Assembly (NCBI RefSeq): GCF_001685485.1
Contig: NZ_BDEL01000001.1
Span: 4,065,501-4,129,500 of the forward strand
Length of the DNA: 64,000 nucleotides
Origin: Formosa haliotis
Lineage (GTDB): Bacteria > Bacteroidota > Bacteroidia > Flavobacteriales > Flavobacteriaceae
Reading direction: 5' to 3'
Made by a program: the position numbers and the translations under genes. Under the pieces are notes generated by a model. That model searched no databases. It saw only the letters and a list, made by a program, of their open reading frames with translations, and was not told the DNA's origin. Shown piece by piece: positions 46,790 to 56,768 of the stretch. How positions within the stretch are numbered: position 1 is the first letter of the stretch; each line of letters starts with the position of its first letter.

Positions 46790-47221
46790 AATAATTAAAT
46801 ATAAATTAAGAATAGCTAAACCTTCAATTAAATGAAATTAAGTATAGTAATTAATCCTAAAACGTAACGAATTAGGTGTTTTTTTTAAGATAGGGAATGG
46901 TAAGGAAAATAAGTTGTTGTATTTCATCTGAAAATATGATCCGTTTAACTGTTGATTTTTTATTTGAATTTTAAGACTGGTATTTTCTTACAAGTATCAT
47001 TATAATACGTTTAGTGAATCTCGATAAACTGAAAAGATGAGGTAAGGCTTTGTATTATAGCTTGTTGCTTTTGTTTAAAATAAGATGAAGATATTGAGTT
47101 TATCAGAAAAAAGCTATTTAAATATTACAGAAAATTAAATAATTCTTGTTTTTTCATATCAAGTAAAAGAAAATATAATTAAATTTGACTAGATAAATTT
47201 CTAACTTTATTTATAAATATT
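46790..47221 (+). other. Gene-free intergenic region
   Basis: These 432 AT-rich bases lie between divergent smpB and the 47222 gene. I see no coding frame, repeat or structured RNA in them. A TAACTTTA near-match just before 47222 may be the -7 box of that gene. Confidence 0.5.
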
Positions 47222-47650
47222 ATGAAGAAAATTACATTATTATTCGCTTTTGCATTAATGCTTAGTGCAGCTAGTGTTTTTGGACAAGCAAGAAAAGAAT
47301 TAAATTTTGGGTTAATTGGAGTGAATTATGAAATTCCAGTTCACAAAGATATTACTATTGCACCAGGTGTTGGTACAGATTTCGATTTAGACTGGCTTAC
47401 TTTAGGTGTTAAAGCAAACTACTATTTCGATAATCTTTTCGGAATTACAGATCAAGCTTGGGATGTTTATGGTGGAGCTAACGCCGGGTATGGTCTTTAC
47501 TTAGGAGATAATGATCATGACTCTAGTAAACTAAACATAGGGCTTCAAATTGGTGGACGTTGGTTCTGGAATGATAAATGGGGACTTTATGCAGAGGTTG
47601 CTGGAGGAAGTATCTTTACACCGTCTATTGGTGTTACAATGAAATTATAA
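47222..47650 (+). CDS. Small outer-membrane beta-barrel-like protein
   Basis: The 142-residue protein has a signal peptide at 1-21 (ending SVFGQ). The mature part is made of alternating amphipathic strands with Gly and aromatic residues (VKANYYFDNLFG, WDVYGGANAGYGLYLG, LQIGGRWFWNDKWGLYAEVAGG), as in eight-stranded barrels. The last residue is Leu rather than the usual Phe. It is monocistronic with a strong terminator. The role is unknown; a small porin or structural barrel is likely. Confidence 0.82.
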   Translation: MKKITLLFAFALMLSAASVFGQARKELNFGLIGVNYEIPVHKDITIAPGVGTDFDLDWLTLGVKANYYFDNLFGITDQAWDVYGGANAGYGLYLGDNDHDSSKLNIGLQIGGRWFWNDKWGLYAEVAGGSIFTPSIGVTMKL

Positions 47651-47670
47651 GAGTGTAATTCTTATTATAT

Positions 47671-47708
47671 AAAATGCCTTAAGAGTTTTTCTTAAGGCAT
47701 TTTTTTTG
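47671..47708 (+). terminator. Strong terminator after the small barrel gene
   Basis: A perfect 13-bp stem (47671-47683 with 47691-47703; core ATGCCTTAAG) with a 7-base loop is followed by a T-run to 47707. Confidence 0.88.
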
Positions 47709-47733
47709 TCTAATATGTATGTCTTAAAACAAA

Positions 47734-47773
47734 AAAAGCAATGTTATCTAAAATTGAGATTCACATTGCTTTT
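47734..47773 (-). terminator. Terminator after clpB
   Basis: An 11-bp stem (AAAAGCAATGT at 47734-47744 with 47763-47773) with an 18-base loop is followed on the minus strand by a U-rich run (A-run 47731-47737). It lies about 97 bases after the clpB stop. Confidence 0.6.
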
Positions 47774-47869
47774 AATTTAACTAACCAACCTATTCTTTAA
47801 ACGGGATTAGGTTTGTAATAGTATTTTAAAATTGTAGTTTAACAAAATTTTAAAGTTTTAAGCCCTTTA

Positions 47870-50476
47870 TTATTTTTCTGAAACAAGATTATCTTGATTT
47901 CTGAATACTAATTCATCATCGAAAGCATCTAACAGAATTATACTATCTGTTGTTACTTTTCCAGATAAGATTTCTTTACTTAGGGCATTAAGCACCTCTT
48001 TTTGTATCACACGTTTTACAGGTCTTGCACCATATTCCGGGTTGTATCCTTTTTCGGCTAAATAGTTTATAGCTTCAGGAGTGGCATCAAAAGTAATGCC
48101 TTGTTGTCCTATCATTTTAGCGATACCTTTTAGTTGTAGTTCTACAATCTCTTTTATGTTTTCTTTGCTTAATGGCGTAAACATAATCGTGTCGTCTATA
48201 CGATTTAAGAACTCTGGTCTTACCGATTGTTTTAAAACTGCTAATACATCTATTTTAGCTGATTCTATGGCGCTTTCAATATCATTCGTGGCTTCAAAAC
48301 GCTCTTGAATAATCTGACTCCCCATATTTGAGGTCATAATGATTATCGTGTTCTTAAAGTCTGCTACACGACCTTTATTGTCTGTTAAACGTCCTTCGTC
48401 TAAAACTTGTAATAGAATATTAAAGGTATCTGGATGAGCTTTTTCAACTTCATCTAAAAGTACCACCGAATATGGTTTACGTCTAACCGCTTCTGTTAAT
48501 TGTCCACCTTCGTCGTAACCAACGTATCCCGGAGGCGCTCCAACTAATCTGCTTACAGCATGACGTTCTTGGTATTCGCTCATATCAATTCGCGTCATTG
48601 CACTTTCGTCGTCAAACAAATATTCGGCTAAAGCTTTAGCTAATTCGGTTTTGCCAACTCCTGTTGTTCCTAAGAATAAGAAGGTTCCTATTGGTTTATG
48701 CGGGTTTTGTAAACCAGCTCTACTACGTCTTACCGCATCACTAACAGCTGTAATGGCTTCTTCTTGTCCCACAACACGTTTATGTAATTCGTGTTCTAGG
48801 TTTAAAAGTTTTTCGCGTTCACTTTGAACCATTTTAGTTACCGGAATACCAGTCCACTTGGCAACTACTTCAGCGATATCGTCGTAAGTTACTTCTTCTT
48901 TAATTAATGAGTTTCCAGATTGGTTTTCGCTTAATTCTTTTTGAAGTTGATCTAAACGTTCTTGGGCATCTTTAATTTTTCCGTAACGAATTTCGGCCAC
49001 TTTACCATAATCTCCTTCGCGTTCTGCACGTTCTGCTTCAAGCTTGAAATTTTCGATATCTAATTTTGCAGCTTGAATATTGTCTACAACTTCTTTTTCG
49101 CTTTTCCATTTCGCATTTACCTCATTGCGTTCTTCTTTTAAGTTGGCTAAATCGGCAGTTAAACTTTTAAGTTTTACTTCGTCCTTTTCACGTTTAATGG
49201 CTTCAATTTCAATTTCTAACTGCATTATTTTACGATCTAAAACATCGAGTTCTTCTGGTTTAGAATTAATTTCCATACGCAATTTAGAAGCCGCCTCGTC
49301 CATTAAATCAATGGCTTTATCTGGTAAAAAACGGTTGGTAATATAACGTTCAGATAATTCTACCGCACCAATAATAGCTTCGTCTTTAATACGAACTTTA
49401 TGGTGAGTTTCATACTTTTCTTTAATTCCTCGTAATATTGAAATGGCACTTTCTGTATCAGGCTCATCGACCATTACTTTTTGAAAACGACGCTCGAGAG
49501 CTTTGTCTTTTTCAAAATATTTTTGATATTCATCTAAAGTTGTTGCGCCAATAGCACGAAGCTCGCCACGAGCAAGCGCAGGTTTTAAAATGTTAGCGGC
49601 ATCCATAGGGCCTTGTCCACCTCCGGCTCCAACAAGGGTGTGAATTTCGTCTATAAATAGAACAATATCACCTTCGCTTGTGGTTACTTCCTTAATTACA
49701 GATTTTAAACGTTCTTCAAACTCTCCCTTATATTTTGCACCAGCAATTAGGGCTCCCATATCTAGAGCGAAAATTTGTTTGTCCTTCAGGTTTTCTGGGA
49801 CATCGCCATCTACAATACGGTGTGCTAAGCCTTCGGCAATAGCAGTTTTACCGGTTCCTGGTTCACCTACTAAAATAGGATTGTTTTTTGTTCGTCTAGA
49901 TAAGATTTGAAGTATTCTTCGTATTTCTTCATCACGACCAATTACAGGATCTAATTTTCCGTTTTTTGCTAATTCGTTTAAATTTTTAGCGTATTTATTA
50001 AGTGCATTGTAGGTGTCTTCTTGACTTTGCGAGGTTACGCGATCGCCTTTTCTAAGCTCTTCAATGGCTGCTCTCAGGTCTTTTTCGGTTACCCCTTGGT
50101 CTTTTAGCATTTGAGCAATTTTGCTATTCGATTTAAAGATTGCAATAATTAAATGTTCGATAGAAACGTATTCATCGTTCATTTTTTTTGCAATGCTTGT
50201 GGCATCGTTTAAAGCGGTGCCTAGGGCTCTGGACGCCATAATTTCTCCTCCAGAAACTTTAGGAAAACTTTCTATTTGTTTGTCTACTGCCTGCTCTAAA
50301 ATAGAAGTATTTACATTTAATTTCTTTAGAATAAACGGCAATACATTTTCATCGACTTCAGAAATCGCCTTAAATACATGTTCGTTTTCTATATTTTGCT
50401 GACCATTTTCTTGTGCGATTTGTTGCGCACGTTGAATGGCTTCTTGAGATTTTATTGTATAATTGTTAAAGTTCAT
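47870..50476 (-). CDS. clpB: ATP-dependent disaggregase ClpB
   Basis: ClpB is a hexameric AAA+ chaperone that works with DnaK to pull proteins out of aggregates. The 868 residues show the N domain with ENEHVFKAI. Nucleotide-binding domain 1 has Walker [16 protein letters not shown] and Walker [17 protein letters not shown] long coiled-coil middle domain (about 400-530) follows, then domain 2 with [15 protein letters not shown] and [13 protein letters not shown]. The long middle domain and the absence of a ClpP-binding IGF-type loop separate it from ClpC. It is monocistronic. A CIRCE or heat-shock element was not recognised upstream. Confidence 0.97.
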   Translation of the reverse strand: MNFNNYTIKSQEAIQRAQQIAQENGQQNIENEHVFKAISEVDENVLPFILKKLNVNTSILEQAVDKQIESFPKVSGGEIMASRALGTALNDATSIAKKMNDEYVSIEHLIIAIFKSNSKIAQMLKDQGVTEKDLRAAIEELRKGDRVTSQSQEDTYNALNKYAKNLNELAKNGKLDPVIGRDEEIRRILQILSRRTKNNPILVGEPGTGKTAIAEGLAHRIVDGDVPENLKDKQIFALDMGALIAGAKYKGEFEERLKSVIKEVTTSEGDIVLFIDEIHTLVGAGGGQGPMDAANILKPALARGELRAIGATTLDEYQKYFEKDKALERRFQKVMVDEPDTESAISILRGIKEKYETHHKVRIKDEAIIGAVELSERYITNRFLPDKAIDLMDEAASKLRMEINSKPEELDVLDRKIMQLEIEIEAIKREKDEVKLKSLTADLANLKEERNEVNAKWKSEKEVVDNIQAAKLDIENFKLEAERAEREGDYGKVAEIRYGKIKDAQERLDQLQKELSENQSGNSLIKEEVTYDDIAEVVAKWTGIPVTKMVQSEREKLLNLEHELHKRVVGQEEAITAVSDAVRRSRAGLQNPHKPIGTFLFLGTTGVGKTELAKALAEYLFDDESAMTRIDMSEYQERHAVSRLVGAPPGYVGYDEGGQLTEAVRRKPYSVVLLDEVEKAHPDTFNILLQVLDEGRLTDNKGRVADFKNTIIIMTSNMGSQIIQERFEATNDIESAIESAKIDVLAVLKQSVRPEFLNRIDDTIMFTPLSKENIKEIVELQLKGIAKMIGQQGITFDATPEAINYLAEKGYNPEYGARPVKRVIQKEVLNALSKEILSGKVTTDSIILLDAFDDELVFRNQDNLVSEK

Positions 50477-50612
50477 TGTTTATGTGTTTTTCAATGCATA
50501 TTCAATTATCTTACCAACACGAAATAAGCGACAAAATGACGTGTTTTTACAAGCAATACATGACTATTTGTCTTTTTTAATATGAAAATACTATTTAAAG
50601 TTAATAAAAAAT

Positions 50613-50993
50613 ATGGGTTTATTTGATAAAATGTTTGGTGGTAAATCGGAGAAAGTGGAGCGTGATTTGCCATGGAAACCGTTAGTGAGTATCGGTCAGT
50701 TAGAAGATATTAAAAATGCTTCGAATGAGAGACCTCAGGTGTTGTTTAAACATTCTACACGTTGTGGTATTAGTAGAATGGTATTAAGTCAGTTTGAAAA
50801 GGACTATAATAATGAAACCGATGTAGATTTATATTTTCTAGACCTTTTGCAGCATAGAGATGTTTCTAATGCTATTGCAGAGCAGTTTAATGTGTATCAT
50901 GAGTCTCCGCAACTTTTAATTGTTAAAAATGGTATTGTGGTTAAACATGCATCGCATGGAAGTATTAATAATATAGATTTGACTACAATTTAA
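50613..50993 (+). CDS. ytxJ: YtxJ-like monothiol redox protein (bacillithiol system)
   Basis: The 126-residue thioredoxin-fold protein has a single-Cys active site in KHSTRCGISRMV (about residue 50), the pattern of the YtxJ family. That family is proposed to act as a bacilliredoxin on proteins carrying bacillithiol mixed disulfides. Flavobacteria make bacillithiol, so the role fits, but it is inferred. It is divergent from clpB and closed by a strong bidirectional terminator. Confidence 0.88.
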   Translation: MGLFDKMFGGKSEKVERDLPWKPLVSIGQLEDIKNASNERPQVLFKHSTRCGISRMVLSQFEKDYNNETDVDLYFLDLLQHRDVSNAIAEQFNVYHESPQLLIVKNGIVVKHASHGSINNIDLTTI

Positions 50994-51023
50994 AACTTGT
51001 GTTTAAAAACTGTTTAATAAATT

Positions 51024-51061
51024 AAAATGCCTTTTAAAATATAGATTTTAAAAGGCATTTT
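51024..51061. terminator. Bidirectional terminator between ytxJ and the TlpA-like gene
   Basis: A perfect 17-bp stem (51024-51040 with 51045-51061) has a four-base loop ATAG and is flanked by A/T runs on both sides. It serves convergent genes ending at 50993 and 51083. Confidence 0.88.
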
Positions 51062-51082
51062 TTATATCGGAATCTAAATAAA

Positions 51083-52114
51083 TTAGATGCTTAACGAGTT
51101 AAATAGGTCTTTAAGTTTGTCGTCTGATGGTCTAGGAGCAGAAGGATCCACGATAGTACCATTAGGGTCGATTAAAATAAATCTAGGGATTCCTTTAATT
51201 TTATAATCAGTTACAAATTGAGATTTCCAACCTTCTGGTGCCATAACCTGAACTCCAGATAATTCTTTGTCTGCAACCATAGCTAGCCAGCTCTCTTTAG
51301 CTTTTTCCCAAGACCCACCATGCGATCTGTCGTCGTCTACAGATAGGCTTACAAAGGTTATGTTTTTATCGTGATATTCTTTTTCTAATGCTTTTAATGC
51401 AGGGATTTCTGCTTTACAAGGTCCGCACCAAGTTGCCCAAACATCTATGTAAACGTATTTTCCTTTTAAGCTTTCTAGAGATGTTTTAGATCCATCTACA
51501 TTGGCATAGTCAACAAAAAGTGGAGACGGTTTACCTGTCAATTCTTGTTTTAAAAGGATGTTAGATGCGTAGTAATTTTTTGTTCCCTCTAACATCGGTT
51601 TAAGACTCTTTTCCATTTGGTTTGTAATGGTGGTGTCTATACCTTGCTTAGAGTTGTAAAACGTAGTTAATTCTTTTTCTATGTCATTAAATTTAGCATC
51701 TAGTGTCTCTAAATCCATAGAAGAGAAATCTTGATCAAAAAGTTTTTCTTGAACTAAAGATTTTTCGGCAAGAAAAGAGTTATTTGTAGCGCCTTCTCCC
51801 GTATATGTAATGGTTTCGTCAAATTCTTTAGTGTCTAGAGTGATGTTTAAATCGTAACCGTTTTTTAGGAATATGGTAGACGATTCTTTACCATCAAAAA
51901 GGTTGTAAAGGCCAGGTTCTACTTTTAATGTGTCCTTAAAGGTACCGTCACTATGTACTGCGATGGTTTTGTTAAACGTACGACTTCTAATAACTAGCGA
52001 ATCGCTGTTTTGATCTGTAATTTTTCCTGAAAGTGTTACGTAATCTTTGTTTTTTGGAGTTTCTTGACAAGCAAAAATGGTTAGGGCTCCAATTGCTATT
52101 AGTATTTTTTTCAT
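51083..52114 (-). CDS. TlpA-like thiol-disulfide oxidoreductase lipoprotein
   Basis: The 343-residue protein has a lipoprotein-type signal ending IFAC (Cys16). An N-terminal DUF4369-like beta domain (about 25-120) is followed by a helical linker. The thioredoxin/TlpA domain begins near 208 and has the active site WATWCGPCKAEIP. It is an envelope redox protein that reduces or resolves disulfides, perhaps for cytochrome maturation. The DUF4369-TlpA layout is common in Bacteroidota. It is monocistronic. Confidence 0.9.
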   Translation of the reverse strand: MKKILIAIGALTIFACQETPKNKDYVTLSGKITDQNSDSLVIRSRTFNKTIAVHSDGTFKDTLKVEPGLYNLFDGKESSTIFLKNGYDLNITLDTKEFDETITYTGEGATNNSFLAEKSLVQEKLFDQDFSSMDLETLDAKFNDIEKELTTFYNSKQGIDTTITNQMEKSLKPMLEGTKNYYASNILLKQELTGKPSPLFVDYANVDGSKTSLESLKGKYVYIDVWATWCGPCKAEIPALKALEKEYHDKNITFVSLSVDDDRSHGGSWEKAKESWLAMVADKELSGVQVMAPEGWKSQFVTDYKIKGIPRFILIDPNGTIVDPSAPRPSDDKLKDLFNSLSI

Positions 52115-52382
52115 GTTTAATTGTTTATTTTCATCAAAAATAAAGTTTTACATTGATATAATGAACTCATCTTAACATTTTGTTTTTTTAAGAAAACTAA
52201 AGTGCAATTCGATGTAAACACTGTAATATTAGGCTTTAAGGGTGTAATTGTAATTTAAGAAGAGGAGGTGTAGCTTGTCATTTAAATCTTAAGGTATGTT
52301 CTTTAGTCTGGAGATTTATTCATTGTAATTCCTTGCTTTATTTGATAATAATGATGAATTTTACGCCCCAATAACTTCTATT

Positions 52383-53893
52383 ATGAATAATTATCATTTA
52401 ATTTCCGCAAAGACTCTTGATTTATCAAAATTCAAGAGATTATTACAGAGCAAATTCCTCTTCAATTATCTGAAGATGTAGTACAAAAAATAAAGGATTG
52501 TCGTGTGTATCTTGATGAAAAAATGAAGGCACAAGATTCTCCAATTTACGGTATCAACACAGGATTTGGGTCGTTGTATAATGTGAAAATTTCAAGAGAA
52601 AATTTAACAAAATTACAAGAGAATTTGGTAATGTCTCACGCTTGTGGGACAGGTGAAATTGTGCCTGTTGAAATTGTGAAATTAATGTTGTTGTTTAAAA
52701 TACAGTCATTAAGTTATGGGCATAGTGGTGTGCAAATAGAAACCGTTAACCGACTAGTAGATTTTTTTAATAATGATATTTTTCCAGTAGTGTATTCCCA
52801 AGGTTCACTAGGTGCTTCTGGCGATTTAGCTCCTTTAGCGCATTTGGCACTGCCTCTTTTAGGGCGAGGAGAAGTGTTTTTTAAAGGTAAAATTGTTCCT
52901 TCTAAAAAGGTGCTTAAAAAATTCGATTGGAAACCAATTGCATTGCGATCTAAGGAAGGTTTGGCACTTTTAAACGGAACACAATTTATGAGTGCTTACG
53001 GAGTCCACTTGTTGTTGCAATCTTATAAGTTGTCTTATTTAGCCGATTTAATTGGAAGTATTTCCTTAGATGCTTTTGATGGAAGAATCGAGCCTTTTAA
53101 CGCTTTAGTGCATTATGCTCGACCTCATAACGGGCAAATAAAAACAGCAGAACGTGTTCGCGAATTTTTAGATGGAAGCGAATTAATTGTTCAGCAAAAA
53201 CAACATGTACAAGATCCATATTCGTTTCGTTGTATCCCGCAAGTACATGGAGCTACAAAAGATGCATTGGCATTTGTTGAAAAAACATTTAAAACAGAAA
53301 TTAATTCGGTAACCGATAATCCAAATATTTTTGCTGAAGAGGATGAAATTATCTCTGGAGGAAATTTCCATGGTCAGCCGTTAGCCTTGGCTTTAGATTA
53401 TCTTAAAATAGCAATGGCCGAATTGGGGAATATTTCTGAACGAAGAACCTTTCAGTTGGTTTCTGGTTTAAGAGGTTTGCCAGCGTTTTTGGTGAATAAC
53501 CCAGGATTAAATTCTGGATTTATGATTCCGCAATATACGGCTGCAAGTATTGTTAGCACGAATAAACAATTGGCGACGCCTGCAAGTGTAGATAGTATTG
53601 TGTCGAGTAATGGGCAAGAAGATCATGTAAGTATGGGAGCTAATGCTGCTACACAAGCGTTTACCTTAGTTAATAATGTAGAGCGTATTCTTGCTATAGA
53701 ATTGTTTAATGCTTCTCAGGCTTTACAGTTGCGTTCGCCTTTAAAATCTTCAGAATTTATTGAATCTCTATTAAAAATGTTTCAGGCAGATGTGCCTTTT
53801 GTAACCGATGATAGAATTTTGCATAACGATATAGAAGCGTCTATTGCATTTATAAAAAACTTAGCAATAGATTCTACCGAATTGTTTGGGTAG
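52383..53893 (+). CDS. hutH: Histidine ammonia-lyase HutH, with a frameshift near the N-terminus
   Basis: HutH converts histidine to urocanate and ammonia using a self-made MIO cofactor from Ala-Ser-Gly. That tripeptide is present in SLGASGDLAPLAHLA, and the family stretch YGINTGFG is intact. The frame that holds these starts only at a GTG (52505) and gives 462 residues, missing about 41. The missing N-terminus is present upstream in another frame from ATG 52383 (MNNYHLISAKTLDLSK). The frames meet at the A-run 52427-52430; one extra A gives SKIQEIITEQIPLQLSEDVV and a normal protein of 503 residues. A weak truncated product from the GTG is possible. No other hut gene is near. Confidence 0.88.
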
Positions 53894-53907
53894 GATCTTA
53901 TGACACA

Positions 53908-53946
53908 AAAAAAGGGGCAAATATTGTGAAATATTTGCCCTTTTTT
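53908..53946. terminator. Bidirectional terminator between hutH and clpC
   Basis: An 11-bp GC-containing stem (GGGCAAATATT at 53915-53925 with 53930-53940) and loop GTGA are flanked by A and T runs. It is shared by two convergent genes. Confidence 0.85.
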
Positions 53947-53961
53947 ATATAGTTAATAATC

Positions 53962-56508
53962 TTAAGATTCTGTTGGGTTTTCTTGTTTTTCAATGGTAAT
54001 AACAAGCTCTTGATTTGCTTCGTCCAAATCCATTAAAATAACATCGCCTTCGTGAATTTTAGAGGTAATAATCTCTTCGGCTAAAGCATCTTCAACATAC
54101 TTTTGGATGGCTCTTTTTAGAGGCCTTGCTCCGTATTGTTTATCGAACCCTTTATCTGCAATAAAACTAGTTGCTTTCTCGCTTAATTGTAAATCGTAAC
54201 CTAAATCTTTAATTCTTAATAATAATTTATCAAGTTCTATTTTAATAATTTGGTTAAGATCTTCTTTTTCTAAGGTGTTAAATACAATAACATCATCAAT
54301 TCTGTTTAAGAATTCTGGAGAGAAGGCTTTCTTTAAAGCGCTTTCTATAACTCCTCTAGTATTGGCGTCTTCTTGTGCTTTTTGAGATGCTGTACCAAAT
54401 CCAATTCCTGTACCGAAATCTTTCAATTTACGAGCACCAATGTTAGAGGTCATGATGATAATTGTGTTTCTAAAATCAATTTTACGACCTAAACTGTCGG
54501 TTAAGAATCCATCATCTAACACTTGAAGCATCATGTTGAATACATCTGGATGCGCCTTTTCAATTTCATCTAAAAGTACTACAGCGTATGGTTTACGACG
54601 AATTTTCTCGGTTAATTGTCCGCCTTCTTCATAACCTACGTATCCTGGAGGTGCACCTACTAATCTAGAAATTGCGAATTTCTCCATGTATTCGCTCATA
54701 TCTATTCTAACAAGGGCATCTTCGCTGTCAAATAATTGCTTTGCAAGTACTTTGGCTAATTGCGTTTTACCCACACCTGTTTGTCCTAAAAATATGAAGG
54801 AACCAATAGGTTTGTTAGGGTCTTTTAGTCCGGCACGGTTACGCTGAATGGCTTTTACCACCTTAGAAACGGCATCGTCTTGACCAATTACTTTTCCTTT
54901 AATTAGTTCTGGTAAACGGGCAAGCTTGTTACTTTCTGTTTGTGCAATTCGGTTAACAGGAATCCCCGTCATCATAGAAACGACATCGGCTACATTGTCT
55001 TCTGTTACAACTTCGCGATGTTGTTTAGTTTCTTCTTCCCATTTTTCTTGCGCTACTGCTAATTCCTTTTCAAGACGTTTTTCGTCGTCTCGTAATTTCG
55101 CAGCTTCCTCGTATTTCTGCTTTTTAACTACAGATGTTTTGGTGTCTCTAACTTTTTCTAACTCTTTTTCAAGTTCTAGAATTTGTTTCGGCACGTTTAT
55201 ATTTATAATGTGCACACGAGACCCAGCTTCATCTAAAGCATCAATAGCTTTGTCTGGTAAGAAACGTTCGGTCATGTAACGATTTGTAAGTTTTACACAA
55301 GCTTCTATAGCCTCTGGTGTATAATTTACATTGTGATGACTTTCGTATTTATCTTTAATATTATTTAATATTTCTATAGTTTCTTCTACCGTTGTAGGTT
55401 CTATAATTACCTTTTGAAAGCGACGTTCTAAGGCGCCATCTTTTTCGATGTACTGTCTGTATTCATCTAAAGTTGTTGCACCAACACATTGAATTTCTCC
55501 ACGTGCTAAAGCCGGTTTAAACATGTTGGAAGCATCTAAACTTCCTGTTGCCCCACCAGCACCAACAATGGTATGAATTTCGTCTATGAAAAGAATAATA
55601 TCATCATTCTTTTCTAATTCATTCATAACCGCTTTCATACGTTCTTCAAACTGTCCGCGATATTTTGTGCCAGCAACTAGGCTGGCTAAATCTAGAGTTA
55701 CCACGCGCTTGTTAAATAGAATTCTAGAAACTTTACGTTTTACAATTCTATTTGCCAAACCTTCCGCAATAGCAGATTTACCAACTCCAGGTTCTCCAAT
55801 TAAAAGCGGGTTGTTCTTTTTACGACGACTAAGTATTTGTGATACACGTTCAATTTCTTTTTCACGACCAACAACAGGATCTAGTTTCCCTTCTTCGGCC
55901 ATGGCAGTTAAATCACGACCAAAATTATCTAAAACAGGAGTTTTAGATTTTTTGTTGGTTTTACTTGTAGGAGAATTGAACAAGTTATCTTTTGTAGCAT
56001 CGTCATCGCTCGCACTATCGTCTTGGAACGATTCTGCTTTTGGTTCTATATAATTATCATCGTTTGTAATCATAAGTTTAAATTGTTCTTTAACGTTATC
56101 ATAATCTACTTTTAGCTTATTTAAAAGCTTAGTGGTAGGGTCGTTTTCGTTCCTTAAAATACACAGCAATAAATGCGCGGTATTAATGGAATTACTTTGA
56201 AATAATTTGGCTTCTAAAAACGTAGTTTTTAAAGCCCGCTCAGCTTGTCTGGTAAGGTGCAAATTCTTTTTCTCGTTAGAAATTGCCGTTAGGGTAGGGT
56301 TTGCAGGGCTTAATATTTCAACTTTTCTCCTTAAATGATTTAAATCTATATCTAAGGCATTTAAAATGTTTATTGCTTTCCCGTTTCCGTCTCTTAAAAG
56401 TCCAAGCATAAGATGTTCTGTACCTATAAAGTCGTGACCTAAGCGTAGGGCTTCTTCTTTACTGTATGCAATAACATCTTTTACTCTTGGTGAAAAATTA
56501 TCATCCAT
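53962..56508 (-). CDS. clpC: ATP-dependent Clp protease ATP-binding subunit ClpC
   Basis: ClpC unfolds substrates and feeds them to ClpP. The 848-residue protein has the double Clp N domain (TEHLMLGLLRDGNGKAINIL). The first AAA+ module has GEPGVGKSAIAEGLA and [17 protein letters not shown] short middle region carries a UVR-like motif, KKQKYEEAAKLRDDEKRLEKEL. The second module has GQTGVGKTQLAKVLA and VVLLDEIEKAHPD. The UVR-like middle marks ClpC rather than ClpB or ClpA. It is divergent from gyrA across a 260-bp gap. The McsB/CtsR partners of Firmicutes are not here. Confidence 0.95.
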   Translation of the reverse strand: MDDNFSPRVKDVIAYSKEEALRLGHDFIGTEHLMLGLLRDGNGKAINILNALDIDLNHLRRKVEILSPANPTLTAISNEKKNLHLTRQAERALKTTFLEAKLFQSNSINTAHLLLCILRNENDPTTKLLNKLKVDYDNVKEQFKLMITNDDNYIEPKAESFQDDSASDDDATKDNLFNSPTSKTNKKSKTPVLDNFGRDLTAMAEEGKLDPVVGREKEIERVSQILSRRKKNNPLLIGEPGVGKSAIAEGLANRIVKRKVSRILFNKRVVTLDLASLVAGTKYRGQFEERMKAVMNELEKNDDIILFIDEIHTIVGAGGATGSLDASNMFKPALARGEIQCVGATTLDEYRQYIEKDGALERRFQKVIIEPTTVEETIEILNNIKDKYESHHNVNYTPEAIEACVKLTNRYMTERFLPDKAIDALDEAGSRVHIININVPKQILELEKELEKVRDTKTSVVKKQKYEEAAKLRDDEKRLEKELAVAQEKWEEETKQHREVVTEDNVADVVSMMTGIPVNRIAQTESNKLARLPELIKGKVIGQDDAVSKVVKAIQRNRAGLKDPNKPIGSFIFLGQTGVGKTQLAKVLAKQLFDSEDALVRIDMSEYMEKFAISRLVGAPPGYVGYEEGGQLTEKIRRKPYAVVLLDEIEKAHPDVFNMMLQVLDDGFLTDSLGRKIDFRNTIIIMTSNIGARKLKDFGTGIGFGTASQKAQEDANTRGVIESALKKAFSPEFLNRIDDVIVFNTLEKEDLNQIIKIELDKLLLRIKDLGYDLQLSEKATSFIADKGFDKQYGARPLKRAIQKYVEDALAEEIITSKIHEGDVILMDLDEANQELVITIEKQENPTES

Positions 56509-56768
56509 AAATTAAATCCTTTCTGCATTAAAATTACTAAAACATATTACCAAAGGCAAAAAGTATTCCTTAAATTATATGATTTGTGCTAAGAGAAATA
56601 AAATCTTTAATAAATCAAAATAATTAGGGGCTTACTTATTAACTAAACACCTAGGGTAGATTGTTAATAAAAACTGTTAAAAAAGCTGTTAAAACCCCTG
56701 CTATGACTCGGGAAATGGTTATCTTAGCGCGATTTGAAACACACAAGATAACTAAATTAATTTTATAG

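Noticed and set aside
47870..56508. clpB and clpC as a single duplicated heat-shock locus
   Set aside because: They are distinct subfamilies, separated by three unrelated genes and independent terminators.
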